Assembly: GCA_002455255.1 (NCBI GenBank) | Contig: DKKL01000034.1 | Location: forward strand, 81,950 to 145,949 | Direction: 5' to 3' | Source: Candidatus Tepidiaquacellales bacterium UBA6667 | Lineage (GTDB): Bacteria > Bacteroidota > Ignavibacteria > Tepidaquicellales > Tepidaquicellaceae | DNA: 64,000 nucleotides | Shown here: one piece after another, positions 18,753-27,646 of the stretch | Layout of the letters: the number at the start of each line of letters is the position of its first letter | Numbering within the stretch: position 1 is the stretch's first letter | Notes under the pieces: generated by a model | Told to the model about the DNA's origin: nothing | Databases searched by the model: none | Seen by the model: only the letters and a program-made list of their open reading frames with translations | Translations under genes and position numbers: made by a program

Positions 18753-20041
18753 ATTTTCCTTCCGAGAGTGATAAGTTTAAAACCTATTTTATTGATTTTG
18801 TTTTTATCTAAAATATTTTTTGTATCAAACAAATAATTTCCGTTAACCAATTTAAATACTTTTGACCAATCATATTCTTTAAAATCATTCCATTCAGTTA
18901 AAATAATCATAATATCAGCACCAACCGCTGCTTCTTCAATTGAGTTACAAATTAAAAAATCGGGTTTTGAAGTCAACTCTGTATAATCTGCTTTTGGGTC
19001 AAATGCTTTTACTGTTGCACCTTCAGATGTCATCAGACTAACAATCTCAAGTGGAAGACTCCTACGTAATGTTGAAGTTCCCGGTTTATAAGTTAATCCA
19101 AATACTGAAATCGTCTTACCTTTTAAACCGCCAAGAAGTTTATTTATTTTACTGACAATTGATATTTTTCTTTTTGAATTTGAGGAGTGTATAAAAGAAA
19201 ATAAATCAGCAAATCCCGAACCTTCATTGTTTGCAGATTCCAATACTTTAAGATCTCTTCCGAGTGTGCCGCCTGAGAAACCAATCCCGGGTGCAAGATA
19301 TGCCTTCATTCCAATTCTATCATCCGATTTTATTCCCTTTACCACATCTGCAATATCAGCTCCTTTTTCCTCACATATCTCTGCAATATTATTTGCGTAA
19401 ACGATACTCATAGAAAGAAATGAATTAATACCATGTTTTACCATTTCAGAACTTTCAAGATTCATCGAAAGTATGTTATCAGTAATTTCAGAAAACAGTT
19501 TAACACATTTTTCTTCCACAGATTTATCAGCAGTGCCAAGTATAATTCTTCCGGGATTCATATAACAATAAATGGCTTCTCCCAATCTTAAATTTTCAGG
19601 TGAGTAAGCTATATCAAGAGTTTCATTTTGAGATTTTAATATAGACCTCAGATAAGAGCAATACCCTACCGGGGATTGAGAACTAACAATAAGAATCGAA
19701 TCATTCTTCATTACACTTTTTACATCATTGACAGATTTTTCAAGAATTGAAGTATCACTGGAATCATCATCTCTGACAGGAGTATCGTATGTTAAAAAAA
19801 TAAAATCACAATCGCTTAAGTCATTTATCTTATCAGAAAAAGTGAGAGTTCCCGATTCAGAATTTTTCTTAATATTTTCTTCGAGTTCCGGTTCATAAAT
19901 AGGAGGAATATTTTTCTTAAGATTTTCAATGCGTTTAGAGTCATAATCAAAACCAATAACTTTATGACCGAGTGATGACCAGCATGCAGAAAGAACACTT
20001 CCAAGATGCCAAACACCTATAATGCCTATATTTTTTTTCAT
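18749..20041 (-). CDS. UDP-glucose/GDP-mannose dehydrogenase-family protein lacking the catalytic Cys
   Basis: A 430-residue protein with all three domains of the Ugd/Gmd family: N-terminal NAD Rossmann (IGIIGVWHLGSVLSA), a central helix with EMVKHGINSF keeping the conserved Lys202 and Asn206, and a C-terminal domain with ISVFGLTYKPGTSTLRRS. The active-site loop, normally GFGGSCFPKD, reads GFSGGTLGRD at 254-263, so the nucleophilic Cys is Thr259 and the Pro-Lys pair is changed. Family chemistry converts a primary alcohol to a carboxylate through a Cys thiohemiacetal. Without it, a complete four-electron oxidation seems unlikely, and a single oxidation or another role is more plausible. It lies 24 bases after hddC and overlaps the SDR. 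Confidence 0.83.
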   Translation of the reverse strand: MKKNIGIIGVWHLGSVLSACWSSLGHKVIGFDYDSKRIENLKKNIPPIYEPELEENIKKNSESGTLTFSDKINDLSDCDFIFLTYDTPVRDDDSSDTSILEKSVNDVKSVMKNDSILIVSSQSPVGYCSYLRSILKSQNETLDIAYSPENLRLGEAIYCYMNPGRIILGTADKSVEEKCVKLFSEITDNILSMNLESSEMVKHGINSFLSMSIVYANNIAEICEEKGADIADVVKGIKSDDRIGMKAYLAPGIGFSGGTLGRDLKVLESANNEGSGFADLFSFIHSSNSKRKISIVSKINKLLGGLKGKTISVFGLTYKPGTSTLRRSLPLEIVSLMTSEGATVKAFDPKADYTELTSKPDFLICNSIEEAAVGADIMIILTEWNDFKEYDWSKVFKLVNGNYLFDTKNILDKNKINKIGFKLITLGRKI

Positions 20042-20065
20042 TAAAGAAATATTATTTTTTAAAAT

Positions 20066-20770
20066 TTAATTTTGAATATTTTTTTTATAAAGCTCAGGAG
20101 TATCAATTGCTATCAAATCCTTTTCAATGAATACACCGTAGAGTGAATTTTTATCAGATAGAATTTTAGGGAAAATATCTTTTCCAAAATCCGAGAAACC
20201 TTCAGGAATTTCATTTAGAATATTTTTATTAAGATAATAAACACCTGCATTCACCCAATGACTTTTGTTATAGTTGTCACCAGGCTTTTCGATAAAATTT
20301 ATAATTTTATTATTTTCATCAAATTCCGCCACACCGCTTTGGGCAACGTCTTCACGGTGATGAAATGCGATAACTCCGGAAGGGTTATCAACTGATTTAA
20401 ATTTTTCCTCCAATAACGATAAATTGCAATTAGAAATATTATCGCCATAAATCACAAAAAAATCAGTTTCAGAAAAATTATTATAAACTATTGAAATATT
20501 TTTTACAGCACCGGATGTTCCAAGTAATTCATTTTCAAACGTGTAAAAAATTTTTACACCAAAATCTGTACCATCTTTGAAATATTCGGTAATCTGTTCT
20601 GAAAGATGATGAGTGTTTATAAAAATTTCTTTGATGCCATATTTTTTACAAAGCAAAATATTATGTTCGAGGATTGGTTTTCCCTCATATATAATCATAG
20701 GTTTTGGAATTTCACCTGTGATATTTTTAAGTCTTTGACCTTTCCCTGCGGCTAAGATAACTGCTCTCAA
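20066..20770 (-). CDS. hddC: Sugar-1-phosphate nucleotidyltransferase (HddC-like)
   Basis: A 234-residue single-domain nucleotidyltransferase. The G-x-G-x-R loop VILAAGKGQRL lies at 4-14, with IPKPMI after it, VIYGDNISN as the metal-binding region and GVAEFDENNKIINFIEKPG as the sugar-binding segment. The size and close linkage to a GHMP heptose kinase and GmhA/GmhB support D-glycero-alpha-D-manno-heptose 1-phosphate guanylyltransferase. The nucleotide cannot be confirmed from sequence. It starts one base after the epimerase stop. Confidence 0.75.
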   Translation of the reverse strand: MRAVILAAGKGQRLKNITGEIPKPMIIYEGKPILEHNILLCKKYGIKEIFINTHHLSEQITEYFKDGTDFGVKIFYTFENELLGTSGAVKNISIVYNNFSETDFFVIYGDNISNCNLSLLEEKFKSVDNPSGVIAFHHREDVAQSGVAEFDENNKIINFIEKPGDNYNKSHWVNAGVYYLNKNILNEIPEGFSDFGKDIFPKILSDKNSLYGVFIEKDLIAIDTPELYKKNIQN

Positions 20771-20771
20771 A

Positions 20772-21710
20772 TCAGTTTATATTTCCTTTGCTGATTTCTT
20801 TCTTTATGAAATCTATAGAATTTTTAAGTCCTTCTTCGAGAGAAACTTTTGGTTTCCAACCCAATGAATTTGCGGCTGTTGAATCTGCAAGATTTGCCAA
20901 TGCTTCACCGGGGAGATCCGGTTTATATTCAGGTTTAATATCAACCTTTGTTAACTTTGAAATTATTTCATAAATTTCATTCACTGAATAATTTATTCCG
21001 CTTCCGAGATTATATACATTTCCATTTGTTCTTTCATCTGTCATACATTGAATATGAAAATCATTTATATCATCAACATAAATAAAGTCGCGTCTTTTTT
21101 CACCTGTTCCATAAATTATCGGTTTTTCACCTTTTAATAATTTTATTATAAAAGCTGAGAATAATGGTGGGACTGTTCTTCTGTAGTCTTGTCTTGGACC
21201 ATATACACAAAAATATCTTAATGCAGTTGAGTTTAAATCAAAAAATCTTTTATATGCCTCAGCAAAATACATTCCTGCAAGTTTACTTACTGAATAAAAA
21301 CTTTGTGGCTTAACTTCTGACTCCGGTGTTGGTAATACATCTGAACCCTCATATAACGCAGAACTTTCCGCATAGATTACTTTTTTGACACCTGCTAATT
21401 TACATGCTTCAAAAACATTGGCAGTACCTGTTACATTTATATCTGAAGTTTCGACAGGATTATTCTGACAATCTACTATACTGTTTTTTGCAGCGAAATG
21501 AAAAACATAATCTATATTTTTAAATAATGGATAAATATCTTTTGAACGAATATCTATCTTATGAAATTTTACTCCTTCAGGAATTTGTTCTTTAACACCA
21601 TATGCTAAATTATCAATCCCGAAAACTTCATATCCGCCAACACTCAATAATTTATCGGCAAGGTTGGAACCGATAAAACCGGCAACACCTGTGATGAGTA
21701 CATTAATCAT
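20772..21710 (-). CDS. NAD-dependent sugar epimerase/dehydratase (extended SDR)
   Basis: A 312-residue protein with GVAGFIG (8-14) for NAD binding, a downstream AESSALYEG segment and the catalytic YSVSK motif, followed by LRYFCVYGPRQD and RDFIYVDDI, all typical of UDP-glucose 4-epimerase-like enzymes. An open frame extends ten codons upstream to 21740. ATG 21710 overlaps the hddA stop in an ATGA arrangement and gives the normal MINVLITGVAGFIGS start, so I chose it. Located between heptose kinase and nucleotidyltransferase genes, it may act on a nucleotide-activated heptose or hexose. Substrate unknown. Confidence 0.85.
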   Translation of the reverse strand: MINVLITGVAGFIGSNLADKLLSVGGYEVFGIDNLAYGVKEQIPEGVKFHKIDIRSKDIYPLFKNIDYVFHFAAKNSIVDCQNNPVETSDINVTGTANVFEACKLAGVKKVIYAESSALYEGSDVLPTPESEVKPQSFYSVSKLAGMYFAEAYKRFFDLNSTALRYFCVYGPRQDYRRTVPPLFSAFIIKLLKGEKPIIYGTGEKRRDFIYVDDINDFHIQCMTDERTNGNVYNLGSGINYSVNEIYEIISKLTKVDIKPEYKPDLPGEALANLADSTAANSLGWKPKVSLEEGLKNSIDFIKKEISKGNIN

Positions 21711-22714
21711 ATATTTACCAGAACCTTTGCACCTTCCCAATCAAATTTAAAATCCATATATTTCAATCCTGAATTTTCCATAGTTTTCCTAAGATGTTTT
21801 CTTTTGCCATTTTCCACACAGAAAAGAAAAAATCCGCCACCACCTGCACCCATAATTTTACCACCGATTGCACCGTTTGTCATTGCTAACTCATACCATT
21901 TGTCAATGTCGGGGTTTGACATTTTATCTGAAACACTTTTTTTAGTCAGCCAGTGTTCATGCATTAGTTTTCCGAAAGCATCTATATCTTCATCTTTAAG
22001 TGCCTCTTTAATTTTATAACCGATACTTTTTATTGTATCCATATAGTCAAGGGCTGTATTCTTTACATTAATTTTTGCAAGTTTAATTTTTTCAGATTGT
22101 TCACCGAGTATAGAATTAGCATCTCGCTCAAGTCCGGTATAAAACATTAGCAATCTGTTTTCCAATTCATATATAACTTCAGTATCAAGGTTTAACGGAG
22201 TTACTTTAACATTACCGAGACGATCAATATCAAGCTGTATAAGTCCTCCGTATGCTGATGCATATTGGTCTTGTTTTCCGATAGGTTTACCGATTAAATC
22301 AATTTCAACTTTACACGCTTCTTCTGCAAGTTCATGTGTGGAGATATCTCTCTTCAGCATAGCGTTTAATCCTTTTAATAATGCGACTGTATATGAACTT
22401 GAAGAACCCATACCTGTTCCTGCTGATAAATCTGCCATAGACCCGATTTCTACAGGAGTTTTTATTTTAAGATATTTTAAAGATTCTCTTACAATTTCAT
22501 GTTCTATTTTTTCAATTTCATGTAAATCTACACTTTCAACTTTTGAATATTGGATTTTTATTTTATTTACAATAGCAGGAACGTTTATATTCATAAACAT
22601 ATATTTATTAATTGCTGCTGTAATTAAAAATCCGTCGTTTTTGTGATAGTAAGATGGAAGATCAGTACCTCCTCCTCCAAGAGGAAGTCTGAATGGTGCT
22701 CTAACTGTAATCAA
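21707..22714 (-). CDS. hddA: GHMP-family sugar kinase (HddA-like heptose-7-phosphate 1-kinase)
   Basis: A 335-residue GHMP kinase. The N-terminus VRAPFRLPLGGGGTDLPSYY carries the substrate motif seen in D-glycero-D-manno-heptose-7-phosphate kinases. The ATP loop LSAGTGMGSSSS lies at 96-107, and the third motif GGKIMGAGGGGFFLF is near the C-terminus. HddA phosphorylates C1 to give the 1,7-bisphosphate, the substrate of GmhB. Together with gmhA, gmhB and hddC this completes the GDP-heptose branch. L-fucokinase-like enzymes share the fold, but the GGGGTDLPSYY start fits HddA best. It starts 3 bases after the phosphoglycosyltransferase. Confidence 0.83.
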   Translation of the reverse strand: MITVRAPFRLPLGGGGTDLPSYYHKNDGFLITAAINKYMFMNINVPAIVNKIKIQYSKVESVDLHEIEKIEHEIVRESLKYLKIKTPVEIGSMADLSAGTGMGSSSSYTVALLKGLNAMLKRDISTHELAEEACKVEIDLIGKPIGKQDQYASAYGGLIQLDIDRLGNVKVTPLNLDTEVIYELENRLLMFYTGLERDANSILGEQSEKIKLAKINVKNTALDYMDTIKSIGYKIKEALKDEDIDAFGKLMHEHWLTKKSVSDKMSNPDIDKWYELAMTNGAIGGKIMGAGGGGFFLFCVENGKRKHLRKTMENSGLKYMDFKFDWEGAKVLVNI

Positions 22715-22717
22715 ATA

Positions 22718-24145
22718 TTACGATGCTCCTTTGCCTAAAATTACTGAGGGAATAGTTTTGAATAAAATTTTGAAATCTAACCAGATTGACCAGTTATCTA
22801 TGTAATCAAGATCGAGTTTAACCCAATCATTAAAATCGCTTATTTTATTTCTACCGTTAATCTGCCAAAGGCAAGTTAATCCGGGTTTAACACTTAATTT
22901 TCTTCTTTGCCAGCTTTGATATTTTACAAGTTCATGATAAAATACCGGACGTGGACCAACAAGTGACATATCACCTTTTACAACTGAGAATAACTGTGGA
23001 AGTTCGTCTATACTCCATTTTCTTAACCACTTGCCAAATTTAAAAATACGGGGGTCATCTTTTATTTTAAAAACAGGACCCGACATTTCATTCTTCGTAG
23101 AAAGTAGCTCTTTAATTTCATCAGCGTTCTTTACCATCGTTCTGAATTTCCAGCTTTTGAAAGGTTTTTTATTATGACCAATTACATTCCAGTTATAAAG
23201 TACAGGTCTGCCATCACTAATCATAATTCCAATGACAGCAATAATCATTAATGGAAAAGTTAAGACAATGAGGATAGAACCAAAAACAATATCAATAACT
23301 CTTTTGAGTAATTGTTGTAAGGCATAATCATGAACCATTGATATGCTTATGATTGGCATACCGAAGACATTATCAGCACGCAATTTTTTAGCAACGCTAC
23401 CAAGAAAATCAGATATAATTCTAACCTGAACACCTTCTCTTTCGCATGCATCTATTACTGTTCTGATTTTATCGAATCTTGCTGTTGATACTGTAATGAT
23501 AACATCATCAACTTTATGAGTTTCAAGATAACTTTCAATATTATCTGTTTCATCATCTATGTTGAAGCCGAGCAGTTTGGTTCCGATTCTCTCTTTTGTA
23601 GTTGTAAGAATGCCAATAATATCAAGTCCCCAGTTTGGGTTTGCATTAGCTATATTTATGAAATCTTCAGCTCTTTTTCCCGAACCTACAATTAAAATTT
23701 GTTTCCTATCACCACCTTTTACTCGAATAACATTCGCAGCTATATACATAGTTGCTTTTATAATCACCAATAGCAGCAAAAGGACAATAAAAAAGATAAA
23801 CAAATATGTTCTTGAAAGGTTACCTTGTTTAGTTATGAATAGCAAGGTGGCAAGCAGTAGAACTGTTATGATTACGACTTTAAGAATTATTTTAAATTCA
23901 GTGGAGACTGATGTGAATCTTTGAAATGAATATGCCCCGCTCACTTTAAAAATATAAATACCGACAAAAGATAATAAAATTGTAATTAGGTAAGTCTCAT
24001 TAGTAAAATAAACCGAGCCGAAATTCTTTTGAAAATTTGCATCTATGATATGCCAAAACAAAAGAGCAATATAAAAAGATGACAAAATAGCAACGAAGTC
24101 TATTAATTGAACAATCTTTGAGTGATATGTAGGTTTCCAGATCAT
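22718..24145 (-). CDS. Polyprenyl-phosphate sugar phosphotransferase (WbaP/WcaJ type)
   Basis: A 475-residue initiating phosphoglycosyltransferase. The N-terminal part has several membrane segments (about residues 13-115) followed by a CoA-binding-like Rossmann region (QILIVGSGKRAEDF). The C-terminal catalytic domain starts with ALQQLLKRVIDIVFG and contains FKSWKFRTM, WSIDELPQLFSVVKGDMSL, GPRPV and PGLTCLWQINGRNKISDF, which carry the Asp-Glu catalytic dyad and substrate loops of the family. It transfers a sugar phosphate from a nucleotide sugar to undecaprenyl phosphate and so starts repeat-unit assembly at the inner membrane. The 43-base gap to the upstream GT4 gene is slightly longer than most here. 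Confidence 0.92.
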   Translation of the reverse strand: MIWKPTYHSKIVQLIDFVAILSSFYIALLFWHIIDANFQKNFGSVYFTNETYLITILLSFVGIYIFKVSGAYSFQRFTSVSTEFKIILKVVIITVLLLATLLFITKQGNLSRTYLFIFFIVLLLLLVIIKATMYIAANVIRVKGGDRKQILIVGSGKRAEDFINIANANPNWGLDIIGILTTTKERIGTKLLGFNIDDETDNIESYLETHKVDDVIITVSTARFDKIRTVIDACEREGVQVRIISDFLGSVAKKLRADNVFGMPIISISMVHDYALQQLLKRVIDIVFGSILIVLTFPLMIIAVIGIMISDGRPVLYNWNVIGHNKKPFKSWKFRTMVKNADEIKELLSTKNEMSGPVFKIKDDPRIFKFGKWLRKWSIDELPQLFSVVKGDMSLVGPRPVFYHELVKYQSWQRRKLSVKPGLTCLWQINGRNKISDFNDWVKLDLDYIDNWSIWLDFKILFKTIPSVILGKGAS

Positions 24146-24188
24146 AATATTATGACGCTACCCTAAATTACCTAAAAACCATTACATT

Positions 24189-25298
24189 TTAAATGCTAAA
24201 AGAAGAATACAAAGATTCTAACTTGACAATGTTTTGTGATAGATTATACTTAGTATTTAATAATATTTTACTGTTTTTTCCATAGTTTAATCTTTTTTCT
24301 GAATCTTCAATAAGTGCTGATAATCCGATAATAAATTCATTAATAGAATTTGCTTTATAACCGTTAAAATTCTCAGTTACTAAGTCTTTATTTCCGGGAA
24401 CATTGGATACAACGAGTGGAAGTTCATAATCCATAGCTTCGAGTAAAACAAAAGGTAAACCTTCAAATCTGGAAGTTGATAAATAAATATCCGCATTTCT
24501 CAAATGTTCTCTAACTTCATCTAAAGAACACCAATTGACAATTTTTATTTTATCTTTAAGATTGTATTGGGATATTTTTTCCGTTACCTCCTGACTTTGT
24601 TCATCAGCATATCCGGCACCTATAATTTTAAACAAAACATTAGGGTATTTTTTAGTTATTAAATTTGCAATTTCAACGAACAAGATGGGATTTTTTTGAA
24701 AATTAAATCTTGATAGAGTTAAAATTTCGAGTTTATCTTTCTGTTTAAAAGTTCTGCTAAATTCCGATGGAACAAGTGAATTAGGAAAATCTTTAATAAT
24801 TTTTTTTTCAGACCATTTGACTTCATTAATCGCAATTTCAGATTCACTTTCACAACAGGTTAACAAATAAGAATTTTTTGGTTTCAATAATTTTTCAATG
24901 GAGAAAGCTATTTTTTTCTTTACACCTGATAGCCCCATATATGAAAATGCGTTAGGACTGAATAAAACCGGTATGCTTAATAATTTCCCTGAAATTCTTC
25001 CGAACATTCCGCCTTTTGCAGAGTGAGCATGAATTATATTCGGCTTTATTTTTTTTAATTCATTATGAACTGATAAAAAACTTTTTAAATCCTTAACAGG
25101 GTTAATTTCTCTAACCATAGGAATCATAATAACTTCAGCACCAGCGATTGGAGCTTTTTCTGCAAGTGTTCCATTATCATAACAAATAACAATATGATGA
25201 AATTTATTTTTATCAGAGTTTTTTATGATGCTTAATATATATGTTTCCACACCACCTGCAGACTGAGAAATATGACAAACTTTAATTTTTGAATTCAT
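24189..25298 (-). CDS. Glycosyltransferase family 4 (GT-B)
   Basis: A 369-residue enzyme of the exopolysaccharide GT4 type. The N-terminal domain has ISQSAGGVETYILSI and IIHAHSAKGGMFGRISG. The donor domain has LTLSRFNFQKNP, FKIIGAGYADEQ and YLSTSRFEGLPFVLLEAMD, containing the E-x7-E donor motif in full. This architecture commonly adds the second sugar onto the undecaprenyl-linked primer, and it lies immediately upstream of the phosphoglycosyltransferase. It begins 12 bases after the polymerase-like gene. Donor unknown. Confidence 0.9.
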   Translation of the reverse strand: MNSKIKVCHISQSAGGVETYILSIIKNSDKNKFHHIVICYDNGTLAEKAPIAGAEVIMIPMVREINPVKDLKSFLSVHNELKKIKPNIIHAHSAKGGMFGRISGKLLSIPVLFSPNAFSYMGLSGVKKKIAFSIEKLLKPKNSYLLTCCESESEIAINEVKWSEKKIIKDFPNSLVPSEFSRTFKQKDKLEILTLSRFNFQKNPILFVEIANLITKKYPNVLFKIIGAGYADEQSQEVTEKISQYNLKDKIKIVNWCSLDEVREHLRNADIYLSTSRFEGLPFVLLEAMDYELPLVVSNVPGNKDLVTENFNGYKANSINEFIIGLSALIEDSEKRLNYGKNSKILLNTKYNLSQNIVKLESLYSSFSI

Positions 25299-25310
25299 CG
25301 GATATGGATA

Positions 25311-26627
25311 TTATGTGGTTAAGACGGGTTCTTTTGAATTTTTCTTTTGGAAGAAAATATAATATCCGATAATTAGAATTACGATTACAATATTTTTAAT
25401 ATTAAAAAATATATCGAAGTTACCCATAGTAATAGCATTTTGATAAGAAGCGTGGAGCATTAAAAGAAAAAATATCATAAAGAAGCTGCCCCTGTCAACG
25501 GATTCTTTTAATTTAGTATTAAGAAAAGCAAAAATAATACCTGAAACAATTTGAATCAGGATTGTAATAAAGGGACCGAATGCAAGAAACAGAATTGCAG
25601 GATTTCCATCTGAAGAATTCCAACCTTCTTCGATATCTTTTTCAACATCTATTTTTGCATCAATATATTTTTTCATAAGAAAAGTTAGCCCTGACTGCAG
25701 TTCCGTAATAGCAGTTTCATCAGTTCCTTTTTCAAAAACTTCAGAATTTGCAGACCACCACATTTGACCGCTTAGACCTAAAGCACGATATAGAATTGCC
25801 TGGTGAGGTTCAATGCCGAGCTGTTTTGTCCATGGGTGATTTTCATACTGGACTAACATAATGTAAAACAAAACAATAAAAGAGATTATTGACATTACAA
25901 TTAATCTTTTTGAAAATCGTAATCTTTTTTTATAAATTATATATGAAAGAACAGGAACAGTAAATAGAAATACACTTTGATATAAGGCACCAAATTTGTG
26001 TCCGATGAAAACGAGATATAAAAGGTATGCTGAGAGAATGAACATACATATCAAAGAATATTTATTAAATATTTTACTTTTAATTTCCTCATTTTCATAA
26101 ACCTTTTTAAGCAGGACAAGGCCAAGAAAAAGACAAACATAGGTTGATGTATTTCCCAGTATAATCCTAATTTCCGGGTATCTTGCATAAAAAAGCCAGA
26201 AAGTTCTTTTAGAAAAATAGTCATCCATAAGAAATGGAATACCATCTGATATTAACAAGTGAACCCAAAGCAGGGTAACAATTACGATACAAAATATTAC
26301 AAAAAATTTTGTGCTGATTTCAATCTTTAATTCCGATGTATCAACCTTAGATTTAAATACTTTTGTAAAATAAAAGAAAGCAAAAAAGAATATTGAGATA
26401 TAAAACAAATAAGTTAAAGTGGAAAAATTCAGATAGGTAAATTTCGCAAGTTCAATATTGTAAATTTTAACTGTTTCAATATAAAGTAGAGATGATGCCT
26501 GCAGAAATGCATTAATTGTAAAAATTAAGGAGTATATAATATAATCATCAGTAAAAGTTTTCTTAAAGATGTAAAAAAATATCAGACTGATAAGCACCAT
26601 ACATATTATTACATATAAGGTCTCCAT
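25311..26627 (-). CDS. Multi-pass membrane protein, candidate oligosaccharide polymerase (Wzy-like)
   Basis: A 438-residue integral membrane protein with roughly ten to twelve hydrophobic segments. A polar loop around residues 275-345 (HPWTKQLGIEPHQAILYRA and onward) is presumably periplasmic, and YLVFIGHKFGALYQS resembles the G-x-K segment of polymerases in this class. Sequence conservation in Wzy proteins is poor, so the call rests on topology and position among flippase and glycosyltransferase genes. It shares one base with the upstream sialyltransferase-like gene. A second polymerase/ligase-type protein is encoded at 28934-30259, so one of the two may be a ligase or act on another repeat unit. 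Confidence 0.6.
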   Translation of the reverse strand: METLYVIICMVLISLIFFYIFKKTFTDDYIIYSLIFTINAFLQASSLLYIETVKIYNIELAKFTYLNFSTLTYLFYISIFFFAFFYFTKVFKSKVDTSELKIEISTKFFVIFCIVIVTLLWVHLLISDGIPFLMDDYFSKRTFWLFYARYPEIRIILGNTSTYVCLFLGLVLLKKVYENEEIKSKIFNKYSLICMFILSAYLLYLVFIGHKFGALYQSVFLFTVPVLSYIIYKKRLRFSKRLIVMSIISFIVLFYIMLVQYENHPWTKQLGIEPHQAILYRALGLSGQMWWSANSEVFEKGTDETAITELQSGLTFLMKKYIDAKIDVEKDIEEGWNSSDGNPAILFLAFGPFITILIQIVSGIIFAFLNTKLKESVDRGSFFMIFFLLMLHASYQNAITMGNFDIFFNIKNIVIVILIIGYYIFFQKKNSKEPVLTT

Positions 26628-27646
26628 CAGATAATTTTCACTCCTACTATTTTATAAGCATTCTCTACCTGAGACATAGATAACATATCTCGTTTTTTTA
26701 ATATTTCCAAACCGTAAGCATAACAGTTAAATTTATCCCCATAGAAGAGTTTTATATTAAACAAAGCAGAGGAACAAAATGAATAAATATTTTTTGATTT
26801 TATTACACCGGATTCAATTAATTCCTCGACAGAGAGATTATTATTTACAAACTCAAATCCATTATTTTTAGCAACATCATCCATTAAACTTTTAACACGG
26901 TGTTTTTTGTAGTATATAATATTATAATTTTGTTTTAAGATATATTCAGAAAATTTTTCTGAAAATTTTTTCATTTCACTCACCCCTATTAAATCATCAA
27001 GGAGTTGACCAAGAATGAGACAGGTACTGTCATCAGGAGTAAAATTTAAATTATGTGATTTATTTATTTTAATAACTTTACCTTTAATATCAAAAACATT
27101 TCGCGATAGTTCAGGAACATAAGTATAATAATTATGAACTTTATCAATTCTTTCCTGATTAAATATAAAATCTTTAGGGACTTTAAATTTAATTCCGAAT
27201 AACATACTAAGATATTTTTTAGTATTAACCGATAGTTTCAGTTTCCCGATTACCGGATCTTTCGAGAAACTCGTAGTGCCATCAGGAATTAAGTTTAGAA
27301 TAATTTTTTTTGAAGGATAGTATTTTTGTAAATAATTTACGAGATTATTGGCAATAATTGATAATTCATGAGCAAAGAAAATATTTACTGTTTCATAGGA
27401 TAAACATTTTTTATAAATAGCATTGAGAGTTTTTTTTACAGAACTGAAATGCGGAATCACTTTCATCAACGAATATTCAAATGGTTTAAAAGTTATAACT
27501 TCATCCATAATATTTTTTTCATCAAGATATGTGGAATCACTGATAACAAGCAAATTATAACCATCTAAAGAATTCAAAAAATCTTTAATACTGTTTATCT
27601 GGAAACGTGTTTCAACTACAAAAATATTTAATATATTATTTTTCAA
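26627..27646 (-). CDS. Putative sialyltransferase/polysialyltransferase-like protein (GT52/GT38-like)
   Basis: A 339-residue soluble protein not belonging to the common GT2 or GT4 families. Its motif order resembles bacterial sialyltransferases of the GT52 and polysialyltransferase type: PDGTTS (121-126, cf. D/E-D/E-G), LGQLL (212-216), YKKHR (246-250, where the family usually has K-P-H-P) and FCSSALFN (290-297, cf. the Ser-Ser motif). The EELIESG spacing before the last motif also fits. It sits beside flippase and polymerase genes in a cluster that makes a nonulosonic acid, so transfer of that sugar from its CMP form is an attractive role. The Pro of the HP motif is absent and the assignment is inference. 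It overlaps the flippase gene by 11 bases. Confidence 0.5.
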   Translation of the reverse strand: MKNNILNIFVVETRFQINSIKDFLNSLDGYNLLVISDSTYLDEKNIMDEVITFKPFEYSLMKVIPHFSSVKKTLNAIYKKCLSYETVNIFFAHELSIIANNLVNYLQKYYPSKKIILNLIPDGTTSFSKDPVIGKLKLSVNTKKYLSMLFGIKFKVPKDFIFNQERIDKVHNYYTYVPELSRNVFDIKGKVIKINKSHNLNFTPDDSTCLILGQLLDDLIGVSEMKKFSEKFSEYILKQNYNIIYYKKHRVKSLMDDVAKNNGFEFVNNNLSVEELIESGVIKSKNIYSFCSSALFNIKLFYGDKFNCYAYGLEILKKRDMLSMSQVENAYKIVGVKII

